From Aureococcus anophagefferens (taxonomy: Eukaryota; Sar; Pelagophyceae; Pelagomonadales; Pelagomonadaceae), in NCBI RefSeq assembly GCF_000186865.1, contig NW_008705578.1:36560-59656 (forward strand): a stretch of 23,097 nt of DNA, in the 5' to 3' direction. Of this stretch, positions 1-11,600 are shown piece after piece (position 1 is the stretch's first letter; every line of letters starts with the position of its first letter). Made by a program: the position numbers and the translations under genes. The notes below the pieces were generated by a model that searched no databases, had not been told where the DNA came from, and saw only the letters and a list, made by a program, of their open reading frames with translations.

Positions 1-3000
1 GCGATCGCCTTTATGATCTCGACCTTGGTCAGCGTGCCGCTGTTATCTTTGTCGATCATCTGGAAGCACTGGCGCGCGGCGTTGAGGAACTCGGCGGTGA
101 ACTCTTCGATCTCCTTGCGAGCGGCGGCGGCCTTCTTCTCGCGGTCCGCAGCCCGCGCCTCCAGTTTGTTTGCGAGAGCCGTCTCGATGGCCGATTCCCA
201 CTCCGGCATGTTGATTTCGCCGTCGCGGTCCGTGTCCAGCGTGTTCAACGCCATCTCGAGCCGCGCTGGGACGAGCAGGTACTGCAGGTTCTGGTTGCCG
301 CAGTTCACGAGGAAGTTGATTACTTTCTTGTCCGTCTTCACGGCCTTGACGACCTCCGCCTTGTCGAGCGAGCCCGAGTTGTCGACGTCAATCATCAGGA
401 ACACCTGGCGCGCGGCGTTGAGGAACTCAGCAGAGAACGCTTCGTCTTCGGCCCGAGCCGCGCGCTCCCGGCGCTCGCGCTCGTCGGCGAGCTGCTCGAG
501 CCGCTTCGAGAGGCCGCGCTGGATCGCTTCCTCCCACTCGTCGATGTCCACCTCGCCGTCCTTCGACGTGTCGAGCACCTCGAGCGCCTTCTCCAGCCGC
601 GCGGGCTGTAACAGAAATTGCAGGTTCTCCTCGCCGCACGTGCGCAGGAAGTTTATCACCTCTTTATCTTCGGCGACGGCCTTGACGATTTCAGCCTTCG
701 TGAGCGTGCCGCTGTCGTCCTTGTCGATCATCTGGAAGCACTTGCGCGCGGCGTTGAGGAACTCGGCCGTGAACTCGGCGATCTCCTTCTGGGCCGCTTT
801 GGCCTTCTTCTCGCGGTCAGCGGCGCGCGCCTCGAGCTTGTTGGCGAGAGCAGTCTCGATCGCGGACTCCCATTCGGGCATGTTGATCTCGCCGTCGCGA
901 TCCGTGTCCAGCGTGTTGAGCGCCATCTCGAGCCGCGCGGGCACCAACAGGTACTGCAGATTCTCGTTCCCGCAGTTGATGAGGAAGTTAATGACCTTCT
1001 TGTCGGACTGGACCGCCCGTACGACCTCCGCCTTGTCCAGCGAGCCCGAGTCGTCCTTGTCGATCATGAGGAACACCTCCCGGGCCGCGTTTAAGAACTC
1101 GGCACTGAAAGCTTCGTCTTCCGCGCGGGCCGCGCGCTCACGGCGCTCGCGCTCTTCGGCGAGCTGCTCTAAGCGCTTCGCCAGGCCGCGGTGGATCGCC
1201 TCTTCCCACTCTTCCACGTCCACCTCGCCGTCCTTGGACGTGTCGAGTACCTCGAGGGCCTTTTGGAGCCGCGCGGGCACGAGAAGGAACTGGAGATTCT
1301 CCTCGCCGCAGGTGCGAAGGAATTTGACGACGTCCTTGTCCTCCGCAACGGCCTTAACGATCTCCGTCTTGGTCAGCGTGCCGCTGTTGTCTTTATCAAT
1401 CATCTGGAAGCACTGGCGAGCCGCGCCCAAGAATTCAGCCGTAAATTCTTCGATCTCCTTGCGCGCAGCGGCCGCCTTCTTCTCGCGGTCCGCGGCCCGG
1501 GCCTCGAGCTTGTTTGCCAGGGCCGTCTCGATGGCCGACTCCCACTCGGGCATGTTGATTTCACCGTCGCGGTCCGTGTCGAGCGTGTTCAACGCCATCT
1601 CGAGCCGCGCGGGCACGAGCAGGTACTGCAGATTTTGGTTGCCGCAGTTGACCAAGAAATTGATCACCTTCTTGTCCGTGCGGACGGCTTTCACCACCTC
1701 GGCCTTGTCGAGCGAGCCCGAGTTATCGACGTCGATCATGAGGAAGACCTCGCGCGCGGCATTCAAAAACTGGGCCGTGAAGGCCTCGTCGTCCGCACGG
1801 GCCGCCCGGTCGCGGCGCTCACGCTCCTCCGCCAGCTGCTCCAGGCGCTTGGCGAGCCCGCGATGCACGGCCTCCTCCCATTCGTCGATGTCTACCTCGC
1901 CGTCCTTCGACGTGTCCAGCACTTGCAGCGCCTTTTCCAGGCGAGCGGGCTGGAGCAAGAACTGCAGATTATCCTCGCCGCACGTGCGCAAAAATTTCAC
2001 CACGTCCTTGTCCTCCGCGACGGCCTTGACGATTTCGGTCTTCGTGAGCGTGCCGCTGTTATCCTTGTCGATCATCTGGAAGCACTGGCGGGCCGCGTTC
2101 AGGAACTCAGCCGTGAACTCTTCGATCTCCTTGCGCGCCGCCTTGGCCTGCGCCTCGCGCTGGGCCGCCCGCGCCTCCAATTTGTTCGCGAGCGCGGTCT
2201 CGATGGCCGACTCCCACTCCGGCGCGTTGATTTCGCCGTCGCGGTCCGTGTCCAGCGTGTTGAGCGCCATCTCGAGCCGCGCAGGGACCAACAGGTACTG
2301 CAGATTCTGATTGCCGCAGTTCTGCAGGAAGCTGATGACCTTCTTATCCGTGCGGATGGCCGTGACGACTTCTTTCTTGTCGAGCGAGCCGCTGCCGTCC
2401 TTGTCGATCATGTCGAAGACCTCGCGCGCCATGGAGAGGAACTCAGCCGAGAACGCCTCGTCCTCGGCCCGAGCCGCACGCTCCCGGCGCTCGCGCTCGT
2501 CGGCGAGCTGCTCCAGCCGCTTCGCGAGTCCGCGGTGGATCGCCTCCTCCCACTCGTCGATGTCTACCTCGCCGTCCTTTGACGTGTCGAGCACGTCGAG
2601 GGCCTTCTCAAGCCGGGCGGGCTGCAATAAGAACTGTAGGTTCTCCTCGCCGCACGTGCGCAAAAACTTCACCACGTCCTTGTCTTCGGCGATCGCCTTT
2701 ACGATCTCGACCTTGGTCAGCGTGCCGCTGTTGTCTTTGTCGATCATCTGGAAGCACTGGCGCGCGGCGTTGAGGAACTCAGCAGTGAACTCCTCGATCT
2801 CCTTGCGAGCGGCGGCGGCCTTCTTCTCGCGATCCGCGGCCCGCGCCTCCAGTTTGTTCGCGAGCGCCGTCTCGATCGCCGATTCCCACTCCGGCATGTT
2901 GATTTCGCCGTCGCGGTCCGTGTCCAGCGTCTGCAGGGCGGCTTCCAGGCGTGCGGGGACGAGCAGGTACTGCAGGTTTTGGTTGCCGCAGTTCACCAAA

Positions 3001-6000
3001 AAGTTAATCACCTTTTTGTCCGTCTTCACAGCCTTGACGACCTCCGCCTTGTCCAGCGAGCCCGAGTTGTCGACGTCAATCATCAGGAACACCTGGCGCG
3101 CGGCGTTGAGGAACTCAGCAGAGAACGCTTCGTCTTCGGCCCGAGCCGCGCGCTCCCGGCGCTCGCGCTCGTCGGCGAGCTGCTCGAGCCGCTTCGAGAG
3201 GCCGCGCTGGATCGCTTCCTCCCACTCGTCGATGTCCACCTCGCCGTCCTTCGACGTGTCGAGCACCTCGAGCGCCTTCTCCAGCCGCGCGGGCTGTAAC
3301 AGAAATTGCAGGTTCTCCTCGCCGCACGTGCGCAGGAAGTTTATCACCTCTTTATCTTCGGCGACGGCCTTGACGATTTCAGCCTTCGTGAGCGTGCCGC
3401 TGTCGTCCTTGTCGATCATCTGGAAGCACTTGCGCGCGGCGTTGAGGAACTCCGCCGTGAACTCGGCGATCTCCTTCTGGGCCGCTTTGGCCTTCTTCTC
3501 GCGGTCAGCGGCGCGCGCCTCGAGCTTGTTGGCGAGAGCAGTCTCGATCGCGGACTCCCATTCGGGCATGTTGATCTCGCCGTCGCGATCCGTGTCCAGC
3601 GTGTTAAGCGCCATCTCCAGCCGCGCGGGCACGAGCAGGTACTGCAGATTTTGGTTGCCGCAGTTGACCAGGAAGTCAATGACTTTTTTGTCCGTCTTCA
3701 CCGCTTTCACGACCTCCGCCTTGTCGAGCGAGCCCGATTCGTCCTTGTCGATCATCAGGAATACCTCGCGCGCAGCATTCAAGAATTCGGCCGTGAACGC
3801 TTCGTCCTCGGCCCGGGCCGCCCGCTCCCGGCGCTCACGTTCTTCGGCTAGCTGCTCCAGGCGTTTCGCGAGACCGCGGTGGATCGCCTCCTCCCACTCC
3901 TCGACGTCGACCTCGCCGTCGCACGACGTGTCGAGCACTTGCAGCGCCTTTTCTAAACGAGCCGGCTGCAATAAGAATTGGAGGTTCTCTTCGCCGCAAT
4001 TTTGCAGGAACTTGACGACTTCCTTGTCTTCGGCGACGGCCTTGACGATTTCAGTCTTCGTGAGCGTGCCGCTGTTATCCTTGTCGATCATAGAGAAGCA
4101 CTGGCGGGCCGCGTTCAGGAACTCCGCGGTGAATTCTTCGATTTCTTTGCGCGCCGCCTTGGCCTGCGCCTCGCGCTGAGCCGCCCGCGCCTCCAATTTG
4201 TTCGCGAGCGCGGTCTCGATGGCCGACTCCCACTCGGGCATGTTGATTTCGCCGTCGCGGTCCGTGTCGAGCGTGTTCAGCGCAGATTCGAGCCGCGCCG
4301 GGACGAGCAGGTACTGTAGATTTTGATTGCCACAATTCACGAGGAAGTTGATCACCTTCTTGTCCGTGCGGACGGCCTTGACCACCTCCGCCTTGTCGAG
4401 CGAACCCGAGTTGTCGACGTCGATCATGAGGAACACCTCGCGGGCGGCGTTCAAAAATTCATCGGAGAACGCCTCGTCCTCGGCCCGCGCCGCGCGCTCC
4501 CGGCGTTCGCGCTCCTCCGCTAGCTGCTCCAGGCGTTTGGCGAGGCCGCGCTGGATGGCGTCCTCCCACTCGTCGATGTCTACCTCGCCGTCCTTCGACG
4601 TGTCCAGCACCTCGAGGGCCTTTTGAAGCCGCGCGGGCACGAGTAAGAATTGCAGATTCTCCTCGCCGCACGAACGAAGGAACTTGACCACCTCCTTGTC
4701 CTCAGCGACGGCCTTGACAATCTCCGCCTTCGTCAGCGTGCCGGAATCGTCCTTGTCGATCATCTTGAAGCACTGGCGAGCCGCGTTCAAAAACTCCGCC
4801 GTAAATTCTTCGATCTCCTTGCGCGCGGCCTTGGCCTCCTTCTCCCGGGCGGCCTTGCGGGCCTCCAGCTTGTTGGCCAGGGCCGTCTCGATGGCCGACT
4901 CCCACTCGGGCATGTTAATCTCACCGTCGCGATCCGTGTCCAGCGTGTTCAACGCCATCTCGAGCCGCGCGGGCACGAGCAGGTACTGCAGATTTTGGTT
5001 GCCGCAGTTGACTAAAAAGTCGATGACCTTCTTGTCCGTCTTGATGGCTTTCACGACTTCCGCCTTGTCGAGCGAGCCCGAATTATCGACGTCGATCATG
5101 AGGAAGACCTCGCGGGCGGCGCTCAGGAACTCGGCCGTGAAGTTTTCGTCGTCCGCGCGGGCCGCCCGCTCGCGGCGCTCGCGTTCGTCCGCGAGCTGCT
5201 CCAAGCGCGCGGCGAGGCCGCGGTGGACGGCTTCCTCCCACTCGTCGATGTCAACCTCGCCGTCCTTGGACGTGTCGAGCACGTTCAGCGCCTTTTCCAG
5301 GCGCGCGGGCTGCAGCAAAAATTGGAGATTTTCCTCGCCGCACGTGCGCAGGAATTTCACCACGTCCTTGTCCTCGGCGACGGCCTTCACGATTTCTTCC
5401 TTCGTCAGCGTGCCACTGTTGTCTTTGTCAATCATCTGGAAGCACTGGCGAGCCGCGTTTAAGAACTCGTTGGTGAATTCTTCGATCTCTTTCCGCGCGG
5501 CCGCCGCGTTCGCCTCGCGCTGGGCCGCGCGGGCCTCCAGCTTGTTGGCCAGGGCCGTCTCGATGGCGGACTCCCATTCGGGCATGTTGATTTCGCCGTC
5601 GCGGTCCGTGTCCAGCGTGTTGAGGGCGGATTCGAGGCGCGCCGGGACCAGCAGGTACTGCAAATTGTCGTTGCCGCAGTTCACCAAAAAGTTGATGACT
5701 TTCTTGTCCGTCTGCACGGCCTTGACCACCTCGGCCTTGTCCAGCGAGCCCGAGTCGTCCTTGTCGATCATGATGAAGACCTCGCGAGCCGCGGAGAGGA
5801 ACTCGGCCGTGAACGCCTCGTCCTCGGCCCGAGCGGCGCGCTCGCGGCGCTCGCGCTCTTCGGCGAGCTGGTCGAGGCGCTTCGACAGACCGCGGTGGAT
5901 GGCCTCCTCCCATTCGTCGGCGTCGACCTCGCCGTCCTTGGACGTGTCCAGCACCTCGAGGGCCTTCTCGAGCCGCGCGGGCACGAGCAAAAATTGAAGG

Positions 6001-8601
6001 TTTTCCTCGCCGCAGTTTTTCAAAAAGGCGACGACCTCTTTATCCTCGGCGACGGCCTTGACGATTTCCGTCTTCGTCAGCGTGCCGCTCGAGTCCTTGT
6101 CGATCATCTCGAAGCACTTGCGGGCCGCGCCCAAGAACTCCGCGGTAAACTCTTCGATCTCCTTGCGCGCGGCGGCCGCCTTCTTCTCGCGGTCGGCCTT
6201 GCGCGCCTCCAACTTGTTGGCCAGGGCCGTCTCGATGGCCGATTCCCACTCGGGCATGTTGATTTCGCCGTCGCGGTCCGTGTCGAGCGTGTTGAGCGCG
6301 GACTCGAGGCGCGCCGGGACCAGCAGATACTGGAGATTCGGGTTGCCGCAGTTGACCAAAAAGTTGATGACCTTCTTGTCCGTCTTTACAGCCTTGATCA
6401 CCTCGGCCTTATCGAGCGAGCCCGAGTTATCCTTGTCGATCATGAGGAAGACCTCGCGGGCCGCCGAGAGGAACTCCGCCGTAAACGCTTCGTCCTCGGC
6501 GCGGGCCGCGCGGTCGGCGCGCTCGCGCTCGTCGGCCAGCTGCTCCAGGCGTTTGGCCAGGCCACGATGCACGGCCTCCTCCCACTCGTCGATGTCGACC
6601 TCGCCGTCCTTGGACGTGTCCAGGACCTGCAGCGCCTTCTCGAGGCGCGCCGGCTGCAGCAGAAATTGGAGGTTCTGTTCGCCGCAGTTCTTGAGAAAGT
6701 CGACGACCTCCTTGTCTTCGGCGACGGCCTTGACGATCTCGTCCTTCGTCAGCGTGCCGCTCGAGTCCTTGTCGATCATTTCGAAGCACTGGCGGGCCGC
6801 GTTCAAGAACTCGTTGGTGAATTCTTCGATCTCCTTCCGCGCGGCCTTGGCCGAGGCCTCGCGCTGGGCCGCGCGCGCCTCCAACTTGTTCGCCAGGGCC
6901 GTCTCGATGGCCGACTCCCACTCCGGGAGGTTGATCTCGCCGTCGCGGTCCGTGTCGAGCGTGTTCAGCGCGGATTCGAGGCGCGCCGGGACCAGTAGGT
7001 ACTGCAAATTGTCGTTGCCGCAGTTCACTAAAAAGTTGATGACCTTCTTGTCCGTTTTGACGGCTTTTACGACCTCGGCCTTGTCCAGCGAGCCCGAGTT
7101 GTCCGCGTCGATCATGATGAAGACCTCGCGAGCCGCGTTCAGGAACTCCGCCGTAAAGGCCTCGTCCTCCGCGGCGGCCGCGCGCTCGCGGCGCTCGCGT
7201 TCGTCGGCGAGCTGCGACAGACGCACGGCCAGGCCGCGCTGGATGGCCTCCTCCCACTCGTCGACGTCGACCTCGCCGTCCTTGGACGTGTCGAGCACTT
7301 GCAACGCCTTCTCGAGCCGCTTCGGCTGCAACAGAAATTGCAGGTTCTCCTCGCCGCAGTTTTTGAGAAAGTCTTTCACCTCCTTGTCCTCCGCGACGGC
7401 CTTGACGATTTCTTCCTTCGTCAGCGTGCCCGAGTCGTCCTTGTCGATCATGGAGAAGCACTGGCGGGCCGCGTTCAGGAACTCCGCGGTGAATTCTTCG
7501 ATCTCCTTGCGCGCGGCCTTGGCCTTCTTCTCGCGCTCCAACGCGCGGGCCTCGAGCTTGTTGGCCAGGGCCGTCTCGATGGCCGCCTCCCATTCGGGGG
7601 CCGTGATCTCGCCGTCCGCGTCCGTGTCGAGCTCGCGCAGGGCGGATTCGAGGCGCGCGGGCACGAGCAAATATTGCAGGTTGGGATTGCCGCAGTTGAC
7701 CAGAAAGTTGATGACCTTTTTGTCCGTCTTCACGGCCTTGACGACCTCGCCCTTGTCGAGCGAGCCGGACGCGTCGACGTCGATCATGTCGAAGACCTGG
7801 CGCGCCGCGTTAAGGAACTCCGCCGTGAAGGCCTCGTCGTCGGCCTTCGCCGCGCGCTCGCGGCGGTCGCGCTCGTCCTTGAGCTGCTCGATGCGCTTCG
7901 CGAGACCCTTCTGGATGGCCTCCTCCCACTCGTCCTCGTCGACCTCGCCGTCCTTTGAGGTGTCCAGCTGTTCCAACGCGCGTTCGAGCCGCTTCGGCTG
8001 CAACAGAAATTGCAGGTTCTCCTCGCCGCAGGTCTGCAAGAATTTGACGACCTCCTTGTCCTCCTGGACGGCCTTGACGATCTCGTCCTTCGTCAGCGTG
8101 CCGCTCGAGTCCTTGTCGATCATCTTGAAGCACTTCCGGGCCGCGTTTAAAAATTCGGCCGTGAATTCTTCCAGCTCGCGGCGCGCGGCGGCCGCGCGCT
8201 TGTCGCGCTCGGCGCTGCGCGCCATGAGCTTTGCGTTGAGGGCCGTCTCGATGGCGCCCTCCCACTCCGGTTTGTTGATCTCGCCGTCGCGGTCCGTGTC
8301 GAGCGCGTTCAGCGCGTTTTCCAGCCGCGACGGCACGAGCAGGTACTGCAGATTCTTGTTGCCGCAGCCCTTCAAAAAGTCGATGACCTTGCGGTCCGTC
8401 TTCACGGCCTTGACGACCTCGGCCTTGTCCAGCGAGCCGCTCTCGTCCTTGTCCATCATGTCGAAGACCTTGCTAGCCGCCTCCAAAAACTGGGCCGAGA
8501 ACGCGTCGTCGTCGGCCTTCGCCGCGCGCTCGCGCCGCTCGCGCTCCTCCTCCAGCGCTTTCAAGCGCTTCTTCAGGCCCACGGTGATCGCCGCTTCCCA
8601 C
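1..8601 (-). CDS. Exon 7 (3' partial): intron-free array of almost 13 EF-hand dyads
   Basis: The exon is open from the acceptor at 8602 to the left edge: 2,866 complete codons, ending in a partial codon at bases 2-1. It encodes alternating type B units (VFDMMDKDESGSLDKAEVV, NCGNKNLQYLLVPSRLE, DTDRDGEINKPE) and type A units (KCFKMIDKDSSGTLTKDE, TCGEENLQFLLQPKRLE, DTSKDGEVDEDE). I count 51 EF loops, essentially all with Glu at position 12. The 672-bp spacing is exact: the NCGN codons recur at 293, 965 and so on to 8357 with no net length change. The gene continues to the left of the window. Confidence 0.9.
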
Positions 8602-11600
8602 CTGAGGCCACCAGTGTCATTGAGTCTGAAGCACAGCAGCAGAGCTCGCGTCGAGACGACGTGAGACGACGTGCTCCGCCCGCCCCGGCCGGAGCAGCGC
8701 CGGCGCGCGCGCGGAGCCCGTCGCGCCCGGGCGATCCACGCTTCGAGGCGCGGTCTCGACGTCGCCGGTCAGAGGCGCGCGCGTCGAACACGCGCACATT
8801 GAAGTCGCCTTGAAGATTTGATTACCACCCGGCTTCCCACTCGTCCGCGTCGACCTCGCCGTCGTTGGACGTGTCGAGGGAGTCGAGGGCTTTCGACAGC
8901 CGGCTGGGTCTGAGGAGGGCGATGAGATCTTCGTTGCCTAGCATTAAAACGGTGATTCGACGTAGCTTCAACGTGGGTCTCACGCGCGCGTGTTCCAAGA
9001 AAAGCGTCAAGCTTCGAGACCGCTCCGATAGATGATCGCCCGTCCAAGAATCAGCCGAAACGAGTGGAAAACGGCCGAGCGAGGAGCCTTTGAAGTTGGG
9101 AATGTGCCCTGCTATTTACCACAGTTCTGCAAGAAGCTGCTGACCTCTTCGTTGTCTTGCACGCCCGTCACGATTTCAGCCTTAGTCAGCGTGCCGCTGT
9201 CGTCGACGTCCATGAGCACGAAGACCTGGCGCGCCATGAGGAGGAAGCCGCTCGTGAACGCGTCGCGCTCCTTCTGGGCGTCTCGCGCCCGCCGCCGCCG
9301 CTCCGACGCGATCTGGGCCAGGCGGACTTGCAGCGCGGCTTCGATAGCAGATTCCCACTCGTCTATGCCGATGGAGCCATCCTTGTTCGTATCGAGCTTC
9401 GCGAGGGCCGTGGACAAGCGCGTCGGCTCGAGCAGCTCTTGCAGGAAGCGATTGCCACAGTCCCGCAGGAAATTTATCACTTTTTGGTTCATTTTGACCG
9501 CGTCGACGATCTCGTTCATCTCGAGCGACATGGACTCGTCGGCGTCGAGCATCTGGAAGACCTGTGCGCGGGGAAAACCAAACGTGTCATCTCCGGCGAG
9601 ATCTACGGTCGGGCGAACGAGACGCGCCACGGATTCAGAGAGAGCCAGTGCTCGGCCGGCAGGCCGAGCCGGCGCCCCGGGGCTAGCGAGGCGCCGCCGG
9701 TGCCGCCGGCGGCCGGCAGGCCGAGCCGGCGCCTCGGGGCCAGCGAGGCGCCGCCGGTGCCGCCGGCGGCCGGCAGGCCGAGCCGGCGCCTCGGGGCCAG
9801 CGAGGCGCCATTGCTGCGGCCGGCGGACGGCTCCGTCGGCGCCTCGGGGCCAGCGGGGCGCCGCCGGTGCCACCGGCAGGCTGAGCCGGCGCCCCGGGGC
9901 CAGCGGGGCGGCGCCGCTGCCGCCGGCGGACGGCAGGCTGCGCCGGCGCCTCAGGGCCAGCCAGGCGCCGCCCATGCCGCACTCGATGCCGCCGATGCCC
10001 GGATCCGCGCGCGGCGGACGCCCACAGCTCAACGGCGCGGGCGCCGCGGCGGCGATCTGATCCACTCATTGTGAGCCGGGCGGGTCGGCGCGCCGCCGGG
10101 CGCTGCGCCCCACGGAGCGGCGGTCGACGCCACATCCCTGGCCGTCCCAGGGCGTCCCGTTGCGCCAGAGCCCGTGACGCCCCCCCAAGACATTGAAGTA
10201 ACCTTGAAGTAGGACGCCGGACGCGCGCCTCCATGGCGTCGGCCAAAAATTTCTTTGAAAATGCCTCATCCTCTGCCTTTTCGGCTTCCAAGCGCGCGCG
10301 CCGCTCCTCCGCGAGCTCGAGGAGCTTTGCCTCGAGCGCGGTCTGTATAGCGATCCTGTGTGGAAATCAACCACTGGTTTGGGGGGTCCCCACCAAACTT
10401 CAGAACTCTCTAGCTCGGTCACATCGAAGTCGATTCGGCTAATTTTTGGACGAATCGATTGCTCTCGTCGAGTTCTCGAAGCAGAACGAAAAAGTCTGGT
10501 CCAAATCGTTCGATTACGCGCACATTGAAGTCGGGTTGAAGATTTGATTTCCACACAGGTCGCGGGCTCCCATTCGCCCTTGCTAACATCCCCGCTGCCG
10601 TCCGTGTCAATCTCGTCCAGCGCTTTCTGGAGCCGGCGCGGCACGAGCAAGAACTGCAGGTTGGGCTCGCCGCAGTTGACCAGGAACTGGATCACTGCTT
10701 GGTCCTGCGTGACGGACCTTACAATCTCCTGCTTTTCGAGCGAGCCGCTGCCGTCCGTGTCAATCATGTCGAAGACCGCTCGGGCTTTGGCCATAAACTC
10801 CGCCATGTACGCTTCGTCCTCCGCGCGCGCGTCCATCGCTCGCCGCTTCTGCGCGGCTGAGAGCCGCGATAGCTGGACGCGCAGCGCGGCTTCCACCGCG
10901 GCCTCCCACTCCTCTGTAGAAATCTCTCCGTCGTTGTTCGTATCGAGCTCGTCCATGGCGTGCTGGAGCCGCTTCGGGTGCAGGAGCTGGCGGAACCTGG
11001 GCAGCACAAGAGTGATTCAACGTCGCTTCAATGTGAGTGTTCCGCGCGCGCGCGTTACGAAAAACACATCCACGCTTCGAGACCGTTCCGAGAGATGATC
11101 GCTCGTCCAAAAATCAGCCGAAACGAGTGGAAAATGGCCGAGATCGGAGCCTTTGAAGCTGGGAATTTCGCTCTCTTGTGCTGCCCTGGGCGGAACGTGA
11201 GGTTCCCGGACGTCTGCAAAAAGTCGACGATCTCGCCCTCGTTCTGGATGGCGTCCACGAGCTCCACCTTCGTGATGGTGCCGCTGTAGTCCTTGTCGAT
11301 CATTTCGAAGACCTTGCGCGCCATGGCCAGGAACTTCATCGTGAACTCCTCCTCCTCGGCCTTCTCCTCGGCCTCGCGCTTCGCGCGGTCCGCCCGGAGC
11401 TTCTCCAGCTTGTCGTTCAGCGCCATGTCGATGATCATGTCCCACTCGTCGACGCTGATCTCGCCGTCCGTGTTCTTGTCGATCTCCGCCATGGCCTGCT
11501 TGAGCGCCTTGGGCTCGAGGAGCATCGTGAGCACCTTGGACCCGCACGTCTCGAGGAACTGCTTCACCTCGGGCTCGTAGCGGACGCCGCGCATGATCTC

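Larger units (their letters stand above)
1..8601 (-). repeat. 672-bp coding tandem array (left), nearly 13 copies
   Basis: Landmarks repeat every 672 bp without drift: the NCGN block at 293 + 672n up to 8357, and the DTDRDGE block at 221 + 672n up to 8285. Each period encodes 224 residues, two EF-pair units of about 112 residues. Copies share protein sequence strongly but differ at many synonymous sites, so most are not recent duplicates. The exact period over 12 intervals shows that insertions and deletions are not tolerated. Confidence 0.92.

Noticed and set aside
13..8664. Very long open frames on the + strand (for example 13-2310, 2311-4179 and 6058-8664), rich in Ser, Arg and Ala
   Set aside because: They lie antisense to the EF-hand array and repeat with its 672-bp period. 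Codon bias toward G/C-ending codons on the minus strand removes stops from the complement. They show no domain, and the minus frame has clear EF-hand conservation.
8602..8825. Alternative donor G|GTAATC at 8825 for intron 6
   Set aside because: It is in frame and nearer a consensus donor, but it would insert five extra residues with a doubled WE motif in the exit helix of an EF-hand. The octamer-based donor restores normal spacing. Not excluded without transcript data.
9655..9980. CRISPR-like array or coding repeat
   Set aside because: The 57-bp units are contiguous, with no distinct spacers, and sit in an intron of a eukaryotic gene.
9112..10065. A separate gene at 10065-9112 with an Arg/Ala/Pro-rich N-terminus
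   Set aside because: The N-terminal part is intron 4 minisatellite sequence. The EF-hand part is exon 5, flanked by acceptor CGCGCACAG and donor GGTAAAT, and fits the repeat register of the neighbouring exons.
10356..11196. Transposase or other gene within the introners
   Set aside because: The elements are about 190-230 bp with no conserved open frame; they can only be non-autonomous.
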